A stretch of DNA of 64,000 nt from the NCBI RefSeq assembly GCF_008710135.1, contig NZ_VYKK01000015.1:186001-250000 (forward strand), written 5' to 3'. This document shows, one piece after another, positions 1-8,628 of the stretch. A program made the position numbers and the translations under genes. Every line of letters begins with the position of its first letter. Position 1 is the first letter of the stretch. The DNA is from Paenibacillus spiritus. GTDB taxonomy: Bacteria; Bacillota; Bacilli; Paenibacillales; Paenibacillaceae. Under the pieces are notes generated by a model that saw only the letters and a program-made list of their open reading frames with translations, had not been told where the DNA came from and did no database searches.

Positions 1-647
1 GAGAAATTATCGCCCAGGTCGTGCGCTCGCAGCAGATTCTTGACGCCCGGGGCGAGAGAGTCAGCAGCATCGTCATCATGGGAACGGGCGAACCGTTCGA
101 GAACTACGACGAGACGATGAAATTCCTGCGGATGATGATTCACGAGAAGGGACTCCATATCGGACAACGGCATATTACCGTCTCGACGAGCGGAATTGTG
201 CCGAGCATTTATAAATTTGCGGACGAGGACACTCAGATCAATCTGGCCATCTCGATCCATGCCCCCAACGACGCGCTGCGCTCCAAGCTGATGCCGGTCA
301 ACCGGCGCTATCCTTTTGACGAGGTCATGGAGTCGCTGCGGTATTACCAGGCGAAGACGGGCCGCCGGATCAGCTTCGAATACGCCTTGATCGGCGGCGT
401 CAACGACCAGCCCGAGCACGCGGAAGAGCTGGCCGGAGTGCTGAAGACGATGCTGTGCCATGTGAATCTGATTCCGGTCAACCATGTGCCGGAACGGAAA
501 TACGTCCGGACCTCCCGCAACGATATTTTTCAGTTTCAGCGGATTCTGGCCGACAACGGCGTGAATGTCACCATTCGCCGGGAACAGGGCCACGATATCG
601 CGGCGGCGTGCGGACAGCTCCGCGCCAAACATTTGGAGTTGAGGTGA
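1..647 (+). CDS. rlmN: 23S rRNA/tRNA adenine-C2 methyltransferase RlmN (3' part)
   Basis: Radical-SAM enzyme that methylates C2 of adenosine in 23S rRNA and some tRNAs. Only the C-terminal ~215 residues are present; the frame is open to base 3, so the gene starts upstream and the N-terminal radical-SAM CxxxCxxC motif lies outside. Seen here: EIIAQV, the SAM-binding stretch [29 protein letters not shown], and near the end AACGQL, whose Cys matches the family's conserved mechanistic cysteine. The stop lies 6 nt before the stp start, and the stp ribosome binding site GAGGTGAT overlaps the rlmN end, so the two are likely co-transcribed. Confidence 0.95.
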   Translation, partial: EIIAQVVRSQQILDARGERVSSIVIMGTGEPFENYDETMKFLRMMIHEKGLHIGQRHITVSTSGIVPSIYKFADEDTQINLAISIHAPNDALRSKLMPVNRRYPFDEVMESLRYYQAKTGRRISFEYALIGGVNDQPEHAEELAGVLKTMLCHVNLIPVNHVPERKYVRTSRNDIFQFQRILADNGVNVTIRREQGHDIAAACGQLRAKHLELR

Positions 648-653
648 TGGGTA

Positions 654-1427
654 GTGATCAGAACGGTTCATGTCAGCGATATCGGCCGTGTGCGCTCCGT
701 TAATGAAGATTCGGTATGGAGCGGAACGACCGGAGAAGGGTATACCCTCGGCATTATCGCCGACGGAATGGGCGGGCATCTGGCCGGAGATACGGCCAGC
801 CGGCTCGCGCTGGAGACGGTCAGGGAACAGCTGACCGCTCTCCCCGCCGGCCTTTCCCAGGAAGATCTGGGCTCGGCCATGAACGAAGCGATCCTAACAG
901 CGAATGCGGTTGTCCACGGCAAAGCGGCGAGCGACGAGAAGTACCATAATATGGGTACGACCGTCGTTTCGGTGCTTTTGGCGAACGGTGCGGGCTATAT
1001 CGGCCACATCGGGGACAGCCGGGCGTACATAGTAAGAGAGGGTCAGGCCGTTCAGCTCACCGAGGACCATACGCTCGTCAATGAGCTGTATAAGAACGGC
1101 CAGATCAGCGCGCAGGAGCTGAATACGCACCCGCGGCGCAATGTGCTGATCCGGGCGCTGGGCACGGATGCCGACATTATCGTGGATCTGATCCCGGTGA
1201 CGCTCGCGCCGGGCGAGACGATCCTGCTCTGCAGCGACGGACTCAGCAACCATGTCAGCAAAGAGAATCTCGGCAAAGTGGCGGGAATCCGGGAGATTAC
1301 CCTGGAGGAGCGGGCCGAGCGCCTGCTTCAGCTTGCGCTGCTCTCGGGAGGAAGCGACAACATCTCGGTTGCCATGCTTGAACATCATGAGGAGGCCGCG
1401 GTGCCCGAAACGAAGGAGTGGAAGTGA
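654..1427 (+). CDS. stp: PP2C-type Ser/Thr protein phosphatase Stp/PrpC
   Basis: Metal-dependent PP2C phosphatase that reverses phosphorylation by the neighbouring PASTA kinase. 257 aa, normal for the family, cytoplasmic. Motifs in order: SDIGRVRSVNEDS near the N-terminus (metal-binding), ADGMGGHLAGD (the DGMGGH core), GTTVV, GHIGDSRAY, LTEDHTL, LLCSDGLSNHV and GGSDNISVAML near the C-terminus. Start is GTG at 654 behind GAGGTGAT at 641-648. The stop TGA overlaps the ATG of prkC by one base, indicating translational coupling. Family and partner are established from B. subtilis PrpC/PrkC. Confidence 0.95.
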   Translation: MIRTVHVSDIGRVRSVNEDSVWSGTTGEGYTLGIIADGMGGHLAGDTASRLALETVREQLTALPAGLSQEDLGSAMNEAILTANAVVHGKAASDEKYHNMGTTVVSVLLANGAGYIGHIGDSRAYIVREGQAVQLTEDHTLVNELYKNGQISAQELNTHPRRNVLIRALGTDADIIVDLIPVTLAPGETILLCSDGLSNHVSKENLGKVAGIREITLEERAERLLQLALLSGGSDNISVAMLEHHEEAAVPETKEWK

Positions 1428-3670
1428 TGATCGGTCACGAGTTAGGCGGTCGTTACCAAGTCATCGAGCGAATCGGCGGAGGAGGGATGGCGCTCGTCTA
1501 CCGGGCGCACGATATTCTGCTCAACCGCAACGTCGCCATCAAAGTGCTGCGCAGCCAGTTTGTGCACGACGAGGAGTTTATTCGGCGCTTCCGAAGGGAG
1601 GCCCAATCGGCGGCTTCGCTCTCCCATCCCAACGTGGTCAGCATTTACGACGTGGGGCAAGAGGACGAAATTCATTATATTGTAATGGAATATGTGGAAG
1701 GCAAGAACCTGAACGAGATTATCAAGGAGAGGGCTCCGCTCCAGGTCGATGAGTCGATCCGGATCGCATCCCAGATCTGCGACGCGCTCGATCACGCCCA
1801 CCAGAACCAGATTATTCACCGGGATATCAAGCCCCATAATATACTGATCGGACGGGGCGGACGGGTGAAGGTGACGGACTTCGGGATTGCCCGCGCGGTA
1901 ACCTCCACGACCATTACCCAGACGGGTTCGGTCGTCGGGTCGGTCCACTATTTCTCGCCGGAGCATGCCAAAGGCGTCGCCACGGGCGAGAAGTCCGATC
2001 TCTATTCGCTCGGCATCGTGCTGTACCAGATGCTGACGGGCCATCTGCCTTTTCTCGGAGAGAGTCCCATCAGCGTTGCGCTGAAGCATCTTCAGGAGGA
2101 ATTCGAGGAGCCGAGGAAGCTCAATCCCCACATTCCGCAGAGCGTGGAGAACATCATTCTGAAATCCATGCGCAAGAATCCGGAGGAACGCTATCAGTCC
2201 GCCAAGGAGATGCTTCAGGACCTGGAGACCTGCCTGCTTCCCGAACGCCGAAGCGAACCGAAGCTGGACTTCAGCGAAGGGGAGGACGAAGAGCGGACCC
2301 GGGTCATTCCGGCGATCAAGCCGACTCCCCGCGGCCTCGGCCAGCGGCCGAGACAGGAAGAGCGAATGGTGCGGGAAGAGGCGTCCGAGAACGGCCCCAA
2401 GCGAGCCAAGTCCAAAGTAAAACCGATCATCTGGATTGCACTGGCCCTCGTGCTGCTGCTGGTAGCCATGTCCGGCGTAATCTGGTACGTCAACAACAAG
2501 CTGTCCGTTCCGGAGGTCAAGGTGCCGAAGTTAACGGAGATGAAGCTGGACGATGCCAAAGCCAAGCTGGAGGAGCTCGGTCTCGTCCTGACGATGCCGG
2601 TCTCGACCAACTACAACGCCAAGTATGATCAAGGCATCGTGCTGCTGCAGAGCCGGGAGCCCGATTCCGTAGTGAAGAAGGGAACGGAGATTGCACTGAC
2701 GGTCAATACGGCCAAACCGCTGTCGAAGATTCCCGACCTGACCGGCAAGACGTTCGAGGAAGCGGCGGCGCTGCTGACGGAACAGGGCGTTGACCAGAGC
2801 CGGATTACCCGGGATGAAGAGTACAGCGCCGATTACTCGCCCGGCCAGGTTATCCGTCAGAATCCGGTCGGCAATTCGGAATATGACCCCGATGCCGCTA
2901 CCGTCTCGCTGGTGATCAGCAAAGGGCAGGAGAGCGTAACTATGCCGGACCTCAGCGGGCTGACCGAGCGGGAGGCGAAGCGCAAGCTGGAAGAGAACGG
3001 ACTGGTACTGGGAGAAGTGAAGAACGAGTCCAGCTTCTCGGTCGAGGAAGGCAAGGTCGTGAAGCAGTGGCCGTATGACAAGGGAGTCTCGGCGCCTCCG
3101 GGCAGCGAAATTACGATCTATGTCAGCACCGGCTATCCGCCTGAAGCGCTGGAATACACCTTTAATCTGCCGGTATCCCCAGCGAAGGAAGGCAGCAGGA
3201 CGAAGATCCGGATCGAGTATGCCGACGCGAGAGCGGGCGGCGAGAAGCAGGATTGGGGAACGCGCACGATCACCAAGACGCAGGTCCTGTCGGTAAATCT
3301 GGTTCTCGCTCCGAACATCGACGGGGTTGTGAATGTATACCGCGACGGTGATTTCTACGATTCCTACCCGGTAACCTATATGGATGCCAAAAACGGAACG
3401 GTTCCGATTCCGGAACCGTCGGCCGCCGAGCCGCCGCCGTCGCCGTCTGTGACGCCGACCGCAACCGCGCCGCCGTCGCCGGACCAGCCTGCCGACCCGG
3501 CGGCCGTGCTGGATGACGGGGAGCAGGACGGCGGAGAAGCGGATCAGACGGCCTACGTCCTTCCGAATGCCAATCCGAATGCCAATGCCAACAAGGCCTC
3601 GGACCATGCCAAGGTTAAGGGCAACGGCCAGGAGAAGACCAAGAACAAGGATAAGAAATCGACAGATTAA
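1427..3670 (+). CDS. prkC: PASTA-domain Ser/Thr protein kinase PrkC
   Basis: Membrane Hanks-type kinase that senses muropeptides and takes part in germination and cell-wall control in Bacillota. About 747 aa. Kinase domain roughly 10-270: glycine loop IGGGGMALVY, lysine in VAIKVLR, HRDIKPHN catalytic loop, DFG, SPEHAKG. A hydrophobic segment (~331-354, IIWIALALVLLLVAM) is followed by three PASTA repeats (~360-570), a beta-rich domain and a Pro/Ala-rich then Lys-rich extracellular tail with PNANPNANAN. ATG 1427 is preferred over upstream in-frame GTG 1418 and 1424 because AAGGAG at 1413-1418 is 8 nt away and it gives the usual N-terminus. Confidence 0.95.
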   Translation: MIGHELGGRYQVIERIGGGGMALVYRAHDILLNRNVAIKVLRSQFVHDEEFIRRFRREAQSAASLSHPNVVSIYDVGQEDEIHYIVMEYVEGKNLNEIIKERAPLQVDESIRIASQICDALDHAHQNQIIHRDIKPHNILIGRGGRVKVTDFGIARAVTSTTITQTGSVVGSVHYFSPEHAKGVATGEKSDLYSLGIVLYQMLTGHLPFLGESPISVALKHLQEEFEEPRKLNPHIPQSVENIILKSMRKNPEERYQSAKEMLQDLETCLLPERRSEPKLDFSEGEDEERTRVIPAIKPTPRGLGQRPRQEERMVREEASENGPKRAKSKVKPIIWIALALVLLLVAMSGVIWYVNNKLSVPEVKVPKLTEMKLDDAKAKLEELGLVLTMPVSTNYNAKYDQGIVLLQSREPDSVVKKGTEIALTVNTAKPLSKIPDLTGKTFEEAAALLTEQGVDQSRITRDEEYSADYSPGQVIRQNPVGNSEYDPDAATVSLVISKGQESVTMPDLSGLTEREAKRKLEENGLVLGEVKNESSFSVEEGKVVKQWPYDKGVSAPPGSEITIYVSTGYPPEALEYTFNLPVSPAKEGSRTKIRIEYADARAGGEKQDWGTRTITKTQVLSVNLVLAPNIDGVVNVYRDGDFYDSYPVTYMDAKNGTVPIPEPSAAEPPPSPSVTPTATAPPSPDQPADPAAVLDDGEQDGGEADQTAYVLPNANPNANANKASDHAKVKGNGQEKTKNKDKKSTD

Positions 3671-3700
3671 GTTCCGATATGCGGAAGGATGGCTGTAACT

Positions 3701-4603
3701 ATGCCCGAAGGAGTCATTGTCAAAGCGCTGAGCGGGTACTACTATGTGAAGCCGCTGCGGGGCGAAGACATTGCCTGGGAAGCGGATAACATACAGTGCC
3801 GGGCGAGGGGAATCTTCAAGAAGAGGGGCGAGTCGCCGCTGGTCGGCGACCGGGTCCTCTATACGCTGACGGAGAACGGCGAGGGCGCGGTAGAGCAGAT
3901 CCTTCCCCGCAGCACCGAGCTGATTCGCCCCCCCGTTGCCAATGCGTCGCTTGCCGTGCTGCTGTTCTCGGTCCGCGAGCCGGACCTCAACCTGCAGCTT
4001 CTGGACAAGTTCCTTGTCCATATCGAGCATGCCGGTCTGGAGACGCTGATTGTGCTGACGAAGCTGGATTTGGCCGGCCAAGACATGGACGCAGCGGAAG
4101 CAGCGCGCCGGCTCTACGAGAAGATCGGTTACGAGGTGCTGGTCACAAGCTCCGTAACGGGACTGGGTCGCAAGGAAGTGCAGAAACGCCTGGCCGGCCG
4201 GATCAGCGTATTCTCGGGTCAATCCGGAGTGGGGAAATCCTCCTTGCTGAATGCGCTGGTGCCCGAGCTGGACCTGGAGACCAGCGCCATCAGCCTTCGT
4301 CTCGGACGAGGACGCCATACGACCCGTCATGTCGAGCTGATCGACATCGGGGGCGGGTATGTGGCCGACACGCCGGGCTTCAGTCAGCTGGATTTCCTGG
4401 AGCTGGGCGTTGAGGAACTGGGATCGTGCTTCCGTGAATTCGCCGCCCTCTCCCAGGATTGCAAGTTCAGAGGCTGCACCCATCTTCACGAACCGGGCTG
4501 CCGCGTCATGGAAGCGGTCGAGGCCGCAGAGGTGGCTGCAAGCCGTTATGAGCACTACCGGACATTTTTCAATGAGATGAAAGACAAGAAGCGGAGGTAC
4601 TGA
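3701..4603 (+). CDS. rsgA: Ribosome small-subunit-dependent GTPase RsgA (YloQ/CpgA)
   Basis: Circularly permuted GTPase acting in late 30S maturation. About 300 aa. OB-fold N-terminus begins MPEGVIVKALSGYYYV, then TKLDL (G4), GQSGVGKSSLLNAL (G1 P-loop), DTPG (G3), and the C-terminal zinc motif CKFRGCTHLHEPGC (C-x4-C-x-H-x5-C). ATG 3701 is chosen over ATG 3689: GGAAGGA (3683-3689) abuts the first ATG with no spacing but sits 11 nt from the second, and the MPEG start matches B. subtilis. Lies in the prkC-rsgA-rpe order conserved in Bacilli. Confidence 0.95.
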   Translation: MPEGVIVKALSGYYYVKPLRGEDIAWEADNIQCRARGIFKKRGESPLVGDRVLYTLTENGEGAVEQILPRSTELIRPPVANASLAVLLFSVREPDLNLQLLDKFLVHIEHAGLETLIVLTKLDLAGQDMDAAEAARRLYEKIGYEVLVTSSVTGLGRKEVQKRLAGRISVFSGQSGVGKSSLLNALVPELDLETSAISLRLGRGRHTTRHVELIDIGGGYVADTPGFSQLDFLELGVEELGSCFREFAALSQDCKFRGCTHLHEPGCRVMEAVEAAEVAASRYEHYRTFFNEMKDKKRRY

Positions 4604-4607
4604 CTCT

Positions 4608-5294
4608 ATGATAATCCTCGCACCATCCCTGTTGTCTGCCGATTTTGCCGCCCTCGGCTCGGAAGTGGCCGAGATCGAAGCGGCCGGAGCCGACTGGCTT
4701 CATGTGGATGTAATGGACGGCCGGTTCGTGCCCAACATAACGCTGGGACCGCCGATTGTTCAAGCGGTATCGCGCCATACGTCGCTTCCGCTGGACGTGC
4801 ATCTGATGATCGAAGAGCCGGAACGCTACATCGCCGATTTTGCGAAGGCGGGAGCGTCGGTGATTACCGTTCATGCGGAGGCTTGCATCCATCTCCATCG
4901 AACGATTCACCAGATCAAGGAACTGGGGCTGAAGGCAGCCGTAGCCCTTAATCCCGGGACGCCCGCTGTGGCGGTCCGCGAAGTGCTGGGCGACCTCGAT
5001 ATGGTGCTGGTCATGACGGTTAACCCCGGCTTTGGCGGACAGGCCTTTATTCCCGGAATGGTTCGCAAAATCCGCGAGGTTCGCGCCATGGCGGAGGAGT
5101 TCAATCCTTCCCTGCGGATTGAGGTGGACGGAGGCATCGCCGAAGCGACCGCTCCTCTCGTCTGCGGGGCGGGCGCCGATGTGCTCGTCGCCGGCAACGC
5201 CGTCTTCGGGCGACCGGACCGCGCAGGAGCGATTGCTTCCATTCGCGCCGCCGCCGAGTCGGGACGCGCCCAAAGAGGCGGGACAGCGGAATAG
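4608..5294 (+). CDS. rpe: Ribulose-phosphate 3-epimerase
   Basis: Interconverts ribulose-5-phosphate and xylulose-5-phosphate in the pentose phosphate pathway; cytoplasmic TIM barrel of 228 aa. Motifs: APSLLSADFAALG at the N-terminus, WLHVDVMDGRFVPN with catalytic Asp and metal-binding His, DVHLMI, VHAEA, LVMTVNPGFGGQ, and EVDGGIA near the end. Starts 4 nt after rsgA, so same transcript. An intrinsic terminator follows at 5319-5352. rpiA, the next isomerase in the pathway, is separate at 33.1 kb. B. subtilis has thiN between rpe and spoVM; it is absent here. Confidence 0.96.
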   Translation: MIILAPSLLSADFAALGSEVAEIEAAGADWLHVDVMDGRFVPNITLGPPIVQAVSRHTSLPLDVHLMIEEPERYIADFAKAGASVITVHAEACIHLHRTIHQIKELGLKAAVALNPGTPAVAVREVLGDLDMVLVMTVNPGFGGQAFIPGMVRKIREVRAMAEEFNPSLRIEVDGGIAEATAPLVCGAGADVLVAGNAVFGRPDRAGAIASIRAAAESGRAQRGGTAE

Positions 5295-5318
5295 GCCAAG
5301 TCCGGGCCGCATAAATAT

Positions 5319-5352
5319 GGTTACATGAGCGGAAATCTCATGTAGCCTTTTT
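5319..5352 (+). terminator. Intrinsic terminator after rpe
   Basis: Inverted repeat GGTTACATGAG / CTCATGTAGCC with a 7-nt loop followed by TTTTT. Ends the stp-prkC-rsgA-rpe transcript and separates it from spoVM. Confidence 0.8.
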
Positions 5353-5394
5353 GGCGTTGGCGCAGAGGCTGCATCACCGATCGGAGGGTGAAGG

Positions 5395-5475
5395 ATGAAA
5401 TTCTATACGTTCAAGCTGCCGAAGTTCCTGGGAGGATTCGTGAAGGCGATTCTGAACACGTTTCAGAAGAGCTGA
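5395..5475 (+). CDS. spoVM: Stage V sporulation protein M (SpoVM)
   Basis: 26-residue amphipathic peptide beginning MKFYTFKLPKFLGGFVKA and ending NTFQKS, nearly the same as B. subtilis SpoVM. It marks the convex forespore membrane and anchors SpoIVA to start coat assembly. A strong ribosome binding region GGAGGGTGAAGG lies just before the ATG. Position between rpe and rpmB is conserved in Bacilli. Expected to be expressed in the mother cell under sigma-E (known of the family; no clear promoter was found by eye). Confidence 0.95.
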   Translation: MKFYTFKLPKFLGGFVKAILNTFQKS

Positions 5476-5502
5476 GGACGGACAATTCAATAGGAGAACA
5501 TG

Positions 5503-5538
5503 AAAAAAAGCACCTTACGTAAGTAAAGGGTGCTTTTT
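5503..5538. terminator. Bidirectional terminator between spoVM and rpmB
   Basis: AAAAAGCACC / GGTGCTTTTT arms with a 14-nt loop; A-tract on one side and T-tract on the other, so it can serve both the rightward spoVM and the leftward rpmB transcript. Confidence 0.85.
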
Positions 5539-5565
5539 GCTTGAATGCCTTATGAAAGTTGAGGC

Positions 5566-5754
5566 TTACACGCGCTCGACTTTGCCGGATTTCAGGGCGC
5601 GGGTGCTGACGTATACACGCTTCGGCTTGCCATTCACCAGAATGCGCACCTTCTGAACGTTAACCCCCCAGGAACGGCGGTTGTGGTTGTTGGCGTGGGA
5701 TACGTGGTTGCCGCTTCCAGGCTTCTTACCAGTAACAGAACATTTGCGGGACAT
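5566..5754 (-). CDS. rpmB: 50S ribosomal protein L28
   Basis: 62-aa basic ribosomal protein: [20 protein letters not shown], then [13 protein letters not shown] and the C-terminal [17 protein letters not shown]. One CxxC-type cysteine only (Cys5), so this looks like the zinc-free form. Start is preceded by AAGGAGGTG (5761-5769). Monocistronic, with its own promoter at 5803-5832 and the shared terminator at 5503-5538. Confidence 0.97.
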   Translation of the reverse strand: MSRKCSVTGKKPGSGNHVSHANNHNRRSWGVNVQKVRILVNGKPKRVYVSTRALKSGKVERV

Positions 5755-5802
5755 GAATTACACCTCCTTGAATAACACTCCTGCTAAAAACAATACCTAA
5801 CT

Positions 5803-5832
5803 ATAATATCACAGCAAAAAATGCTTCGTCAA
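5803..5832 (-). promoter_or_regulatory. Sigma-A promoter of rpmB
   Basis: On the minus strand TTGACG (5827-5832), 18-nt spacer, TATTAT (5803-5808), about 50 nt upstream of the rpmB start codon. Confidence 0.65.
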
Positions 5833-5948
5833 CCGATTCAAAAACATTTATTTCTGTGAGCGCTTATAGTACAATATATAATAGTGTATTTTGTGATAAA
5901 TTGAAAGAAGAATCAGATCAGGCAGCAAGTATGGAAGGGGAATTCTCA

Positions 5949-7724
5949 TTGAGTAAGCGTTCTATAAATGGAACTGATTTTACCGCGATGGTGTTGACCG
6001 GAGCGGACCAGCTGCAGCAGCATGCGGAGCACGTCAATTCCCTGAATGTATTTCCCGTCCCCGACGGGGATACGGGAACGAACATGAATCTGACGATGAC
6101 AGCAGGCGCGGGCGAGCTTCGCCGGAACAATACCGAGTCGATCGGTCAATGTGCGGGCGTGCTCTCCAAAGGGCTTCTGATGGGCGCGCGCGGGAACTCG
6201 GGCGTTATCTTGTCCCAGCTCTTCCGCGGGTTCAGCCGGTATGCGGCCCAATACGAAGAACTGAATGCGCAGCAATTCGCAGCGGCGCTCCAGACTGGAG
6301 TCGACACCGCCTACAAGGCCGTCGTCAAGCCGGTGGAAGGAACCATTCTGACGGTGGCCAAGGAAGCCGCGCGCCATGCGATCTATTATTCGCGGAGAAC
6401 GGCGGATATCGCGGAGCTGATGCAGGAGGTTCTGATCAAAGCCAAAGAAGCGCTTGCCAATACGCCCGAACTGCTGCCTGTTCTGAAGCAGGTCGGAGTG
6501 GTCGATTCCGGAGGACAAGGCCTTGTCTACATCTATGAAGGATTCAACCAATATTTGAGCGGAACGGTCTCCGCTCCGGTCCGGACGCCCGAAGCGGCCC
6601 GCCCGGCTGTCCAGGCGAAGCCTGCCGGGGTTCCGGCCGCTGCGCCGGTGCATGCCGCGCCGCACAGCTCCGCGCAATCGAGACTGAACACCGAGGATAT
6701 CGAATTCCTGTACGATATGGAATTCTTCATCAACCGCCGCTTGGGCGGAGGGGCGACGGTCGATTTTGACGAGGACAAGTTCCGCAAGGCGCTGTCGGTG
6801 AACGGGGATTCGATTATTGTAATCTCCGACGACGAGACCATTAAGGTGCATGTGCATTCCAAAGCGCCGGGCGAGGTGCTGAATCTGGCGCTGCTCTATG
6901 GAGAGATCACTCAGATCCATATCCTGAACATGCGCGAGCAGCACCGCGACCTGCTGGAAGCGGGAATGGACATTGCGCCTAGCCCCGAACTGTTCGCGGA
7001 CATGCCCGAGGAGACCAGCAGCGTGCCTGCGCCGGCGGTTCCTCCGGCAGACGATCTGGCGCCGTACGGCTTCATCGCCGTGTCGTCAGGCAGCGGAATT
7101 ACCGAGATCTTCAAGAGTCTGGGCATCGATTCCGTACTGGCCGGCGGCCAGACGATGAATCCGAGCACGGAAGACTTTGTGAATGCGGTGAATTCCATTT
7201 CGGCCAAGCACATCTTCATTCTGCCGAACAACTCCAATATTATTCTGGCCGCCCAGCAGGCGAAGGATCTGCTGGAAGGAGAGCGCGACATCACGGTTCT
7301 CCCGAGCAAGAGCATTCCGCAAGGCATCGCGGCTGCGTTCGCATTCCATGAAGACCAGCCGGTCGAAGTGAATGCTGATGCCATGCTGGATGCCATCGCC
7401 CATGTGAAGTCCGGACAGGTCACCCATGCCGTCCGCGATACGGTCATCGATCAGATGGAGATCAAGGCAGGCCAGTACATCGGCATTTCCGGCTCCAAGA
7501 TCGTCGCCGCCGATTCCGATCTGCTTCAAGCGAGCCAGGCTCTGCTGAGCGTGATGCTGGAGACCGGCGAGGAGATTGTTACGCTCTTGACCGGCGAGGA
7601 TGCGCAGGATGCAACGACGGAAGCGCTGGCTGCCTGGCTGCAGACGGAATATCCGGATGTGGAGCTTGAGATTCACGAAGGCGGCCAACCGATCTATTAC
7701 TACCTGTTCTCGGTTGAAGCTTAA
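5949..7724 (+). CDS. fakA: Fatty acid kinase catalytic subunit FakA (YloV, DAK domain)
   Basis: ATP-dependent kinase that phosphorylates fatty acids bound to a FakB/DegV partner. About 591 aa. N-terminal DhaL-type domain with NVFPVPDGDTGTNMNLTM (metal-binding Asp residues) and GARGNSGVILSQLFRG; a proline/alanine linker near residues 205-240; the C-terminal FakA-type domain includes YDMEFF, VHVHSKAPGEVL, LPNNSNIILAAQQA and SKSIPQG. TTG 5949 is chosen: GAAGGGG lies 8 nt upstream and MSKRSINGTDF aligns with known N-termini; the frame is open 31 codons further upstream through promoter-like AT-rich DNA. Next gene is a DegV/FakB homolog. yloU, normally between rpmB and yloV in B. subtilis, is missing. 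Confidence 0.9.
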   Translation: MSKRSINGTDFTAMVLTGADQLQQHAEHVNSLNVFPVPDGDTGTNMNLTMTAGAGELRRNNTESIGQCAGVLSKGLLMGARGNSGVILSQLFRGFSRYAAQYEELNAQQFAAALQTGVDTAYKAVVKPVEGTILTVAKEAARHAIYYSRRTADIAELMQEVLIKAKEALANTPELLPVLKQVGVVDSGGQGLVYIYEGFNQYLSGTVSAPVRTPEAARPAVQAKPAGVPAAAPVHAAPHSSAQSRLNTEDIEFLYDMEFFINRRLGGGATVDFDEDKFRKALSVNGDSIIVISDDETIKVHVHSKAPGEVLNLALLYGEITQIHILNMREQHRDLLEAGMDIAPSPELFADMPEETSSVPAPAVPPADDLAPYGFIAVSSGSGITEIFKSLGIDSVLAGGQTMNPSTEDFVNAVNSISAKHIFILPNNSNIILAAQQAKDLLEGERDITVLPSKSIPQGIAAAFAFHEDQPVEVNADAMLDAIAHVKSGQVTHAVRDTVIDQMEIKAGQYIGISGSKIVAADSDLLQASQALLSVMLETGEEIVTLLTGEDAQDATTEALAAWLQTEYPDVELEIHEGGQPIYYYLFSVEA

Positions 7725-7754
7725 GATACCGGGAGCTTGAAGGGAGGAAGTTTT

Positions 7755-8615
7755 GTGAGTCGAACGATCATCGTTACAGACAGCACGTCCGACATTCCGC
7801 CGGACCTGGCGAAGGAATACGGAATCGAGGTAGTGCCCCTTGCCCTAATGTTCGGCGACGAAACTTACCGCGACGGGGTAGATATGACGCCCGAGGAGTT
7901 CTATGAACGGCTGCCCCGGACGGCCCAGCTGCCGACAACGTCGCAGCCGTCCCCGGTCGAATATATGAAGGTCTACCAGGGGATTATGGCCCGGAATCCG
8001 GGATGTTCGATTCTCTCCTTCCACATCTCGTCCGGACTCAGCGGAACGTACCAATCCGCGCTTCTGGCCAAGTCGATGCTGGAAGAGGAAGGCGAGCGCA
8101 TCAGCGTGGTGGACAGCCTGTCGGCTTCGTACGGCTTCGGTTTTATGGTAGTGCATGCTGCGCGGCTGGCTGCGCAAGGGCTTGAACCGGCTGCGATTCT
8201 GGAGTCGGCCGAGCAGCTCCGCCAATCCCGCAAGCTGTACTTCCTGGTCGATACTCTGGAATATCTGCAAAAAGGCGGCCGGATCGGCAAAGCCTCCGCC
8301 TTTCTCGGCACTCTGCTGAACATCAAGCCGATTCTCTCCATCGATCAGGAGGGCATTATTTACGCGGTAGAGAAGGTCAGAGGCCGCAAGAAAGCGGTCG
8401 CCCGCATGATAGAGCTGTTCAAGAATGACTTGAAGGGCATGGATACGGTCAACGCGGCCGTCGGCCATACCGCGGAACCTGAATCCGCCAGAGAGTTCCT
8501 GGAGGAGCTCTCCCGGCATTTTACGGTGAAAGAGAAAGTGCTGACGAATGTCGGACCGGTCGTCGGCAGCCATGTCGGCAACGGGACGCTGGCCGTATTC
8601 ATCTGGCCCGCCTGA
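7755..8615 (+). CDS. DegV-family fatty-acid-binding protein (FakB-like)
   Basis: 286-aa two-domain DegV protein. N-terminus SRTIIVTDSTSDIPPDLAKE; SQPSPVEY, SFHISSGLSGTYQSA (residues that hold the lipid carboxylate in the family), DSLSASYGFG, DTLEYLQKGGRIG and NIKPILSI; C-terminal VGSHVGNGTLAVF. GTG 7755 is chosen because GGGAGG at 7742-7747 is well placed; an upstream in-frame TTG at 7737 precedes that site. Adjacent to fakA, so this is likely the FakB that presents fatty acids to FakA (inference from pairing). B. subtilis has sdaAB/sdaAA at this place instead. Confidence 0.9.
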   Translation: MSRTIIVTDSTSDIPPDLAKEYGIEVVPLALMFGDETYRDGVDMTPEEFYERLPRTAQLPTTSQPSPVEYMKVYQGIMARNPGCSILSFHISSGLSGTYQSALLAKSMLEEEGERISVVDSLSASYGFGFMVVHAARLAAQGLEPAAILESAEQLRQSRKLYFLVDTLEYLQKGGRIGKASAFLGTLLNIKPILSIDQEGIIYAVEKVRGRKKAVARMIELFKNDLKGMDTVNAAVGHTAEPESAREFLEELSRHFTVKEKVLTNVGPVVGSHVGNGTLAVFIWPA

Positions 8616-8628
8616 GTAGGAGATGAAT

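Noticed and set aside
2531..4555. 674-aa minus-strand frame opposite prkC and rsgA
   Set aside because: Shadow of two certain genes; composition and lack of motifs argue against coding.
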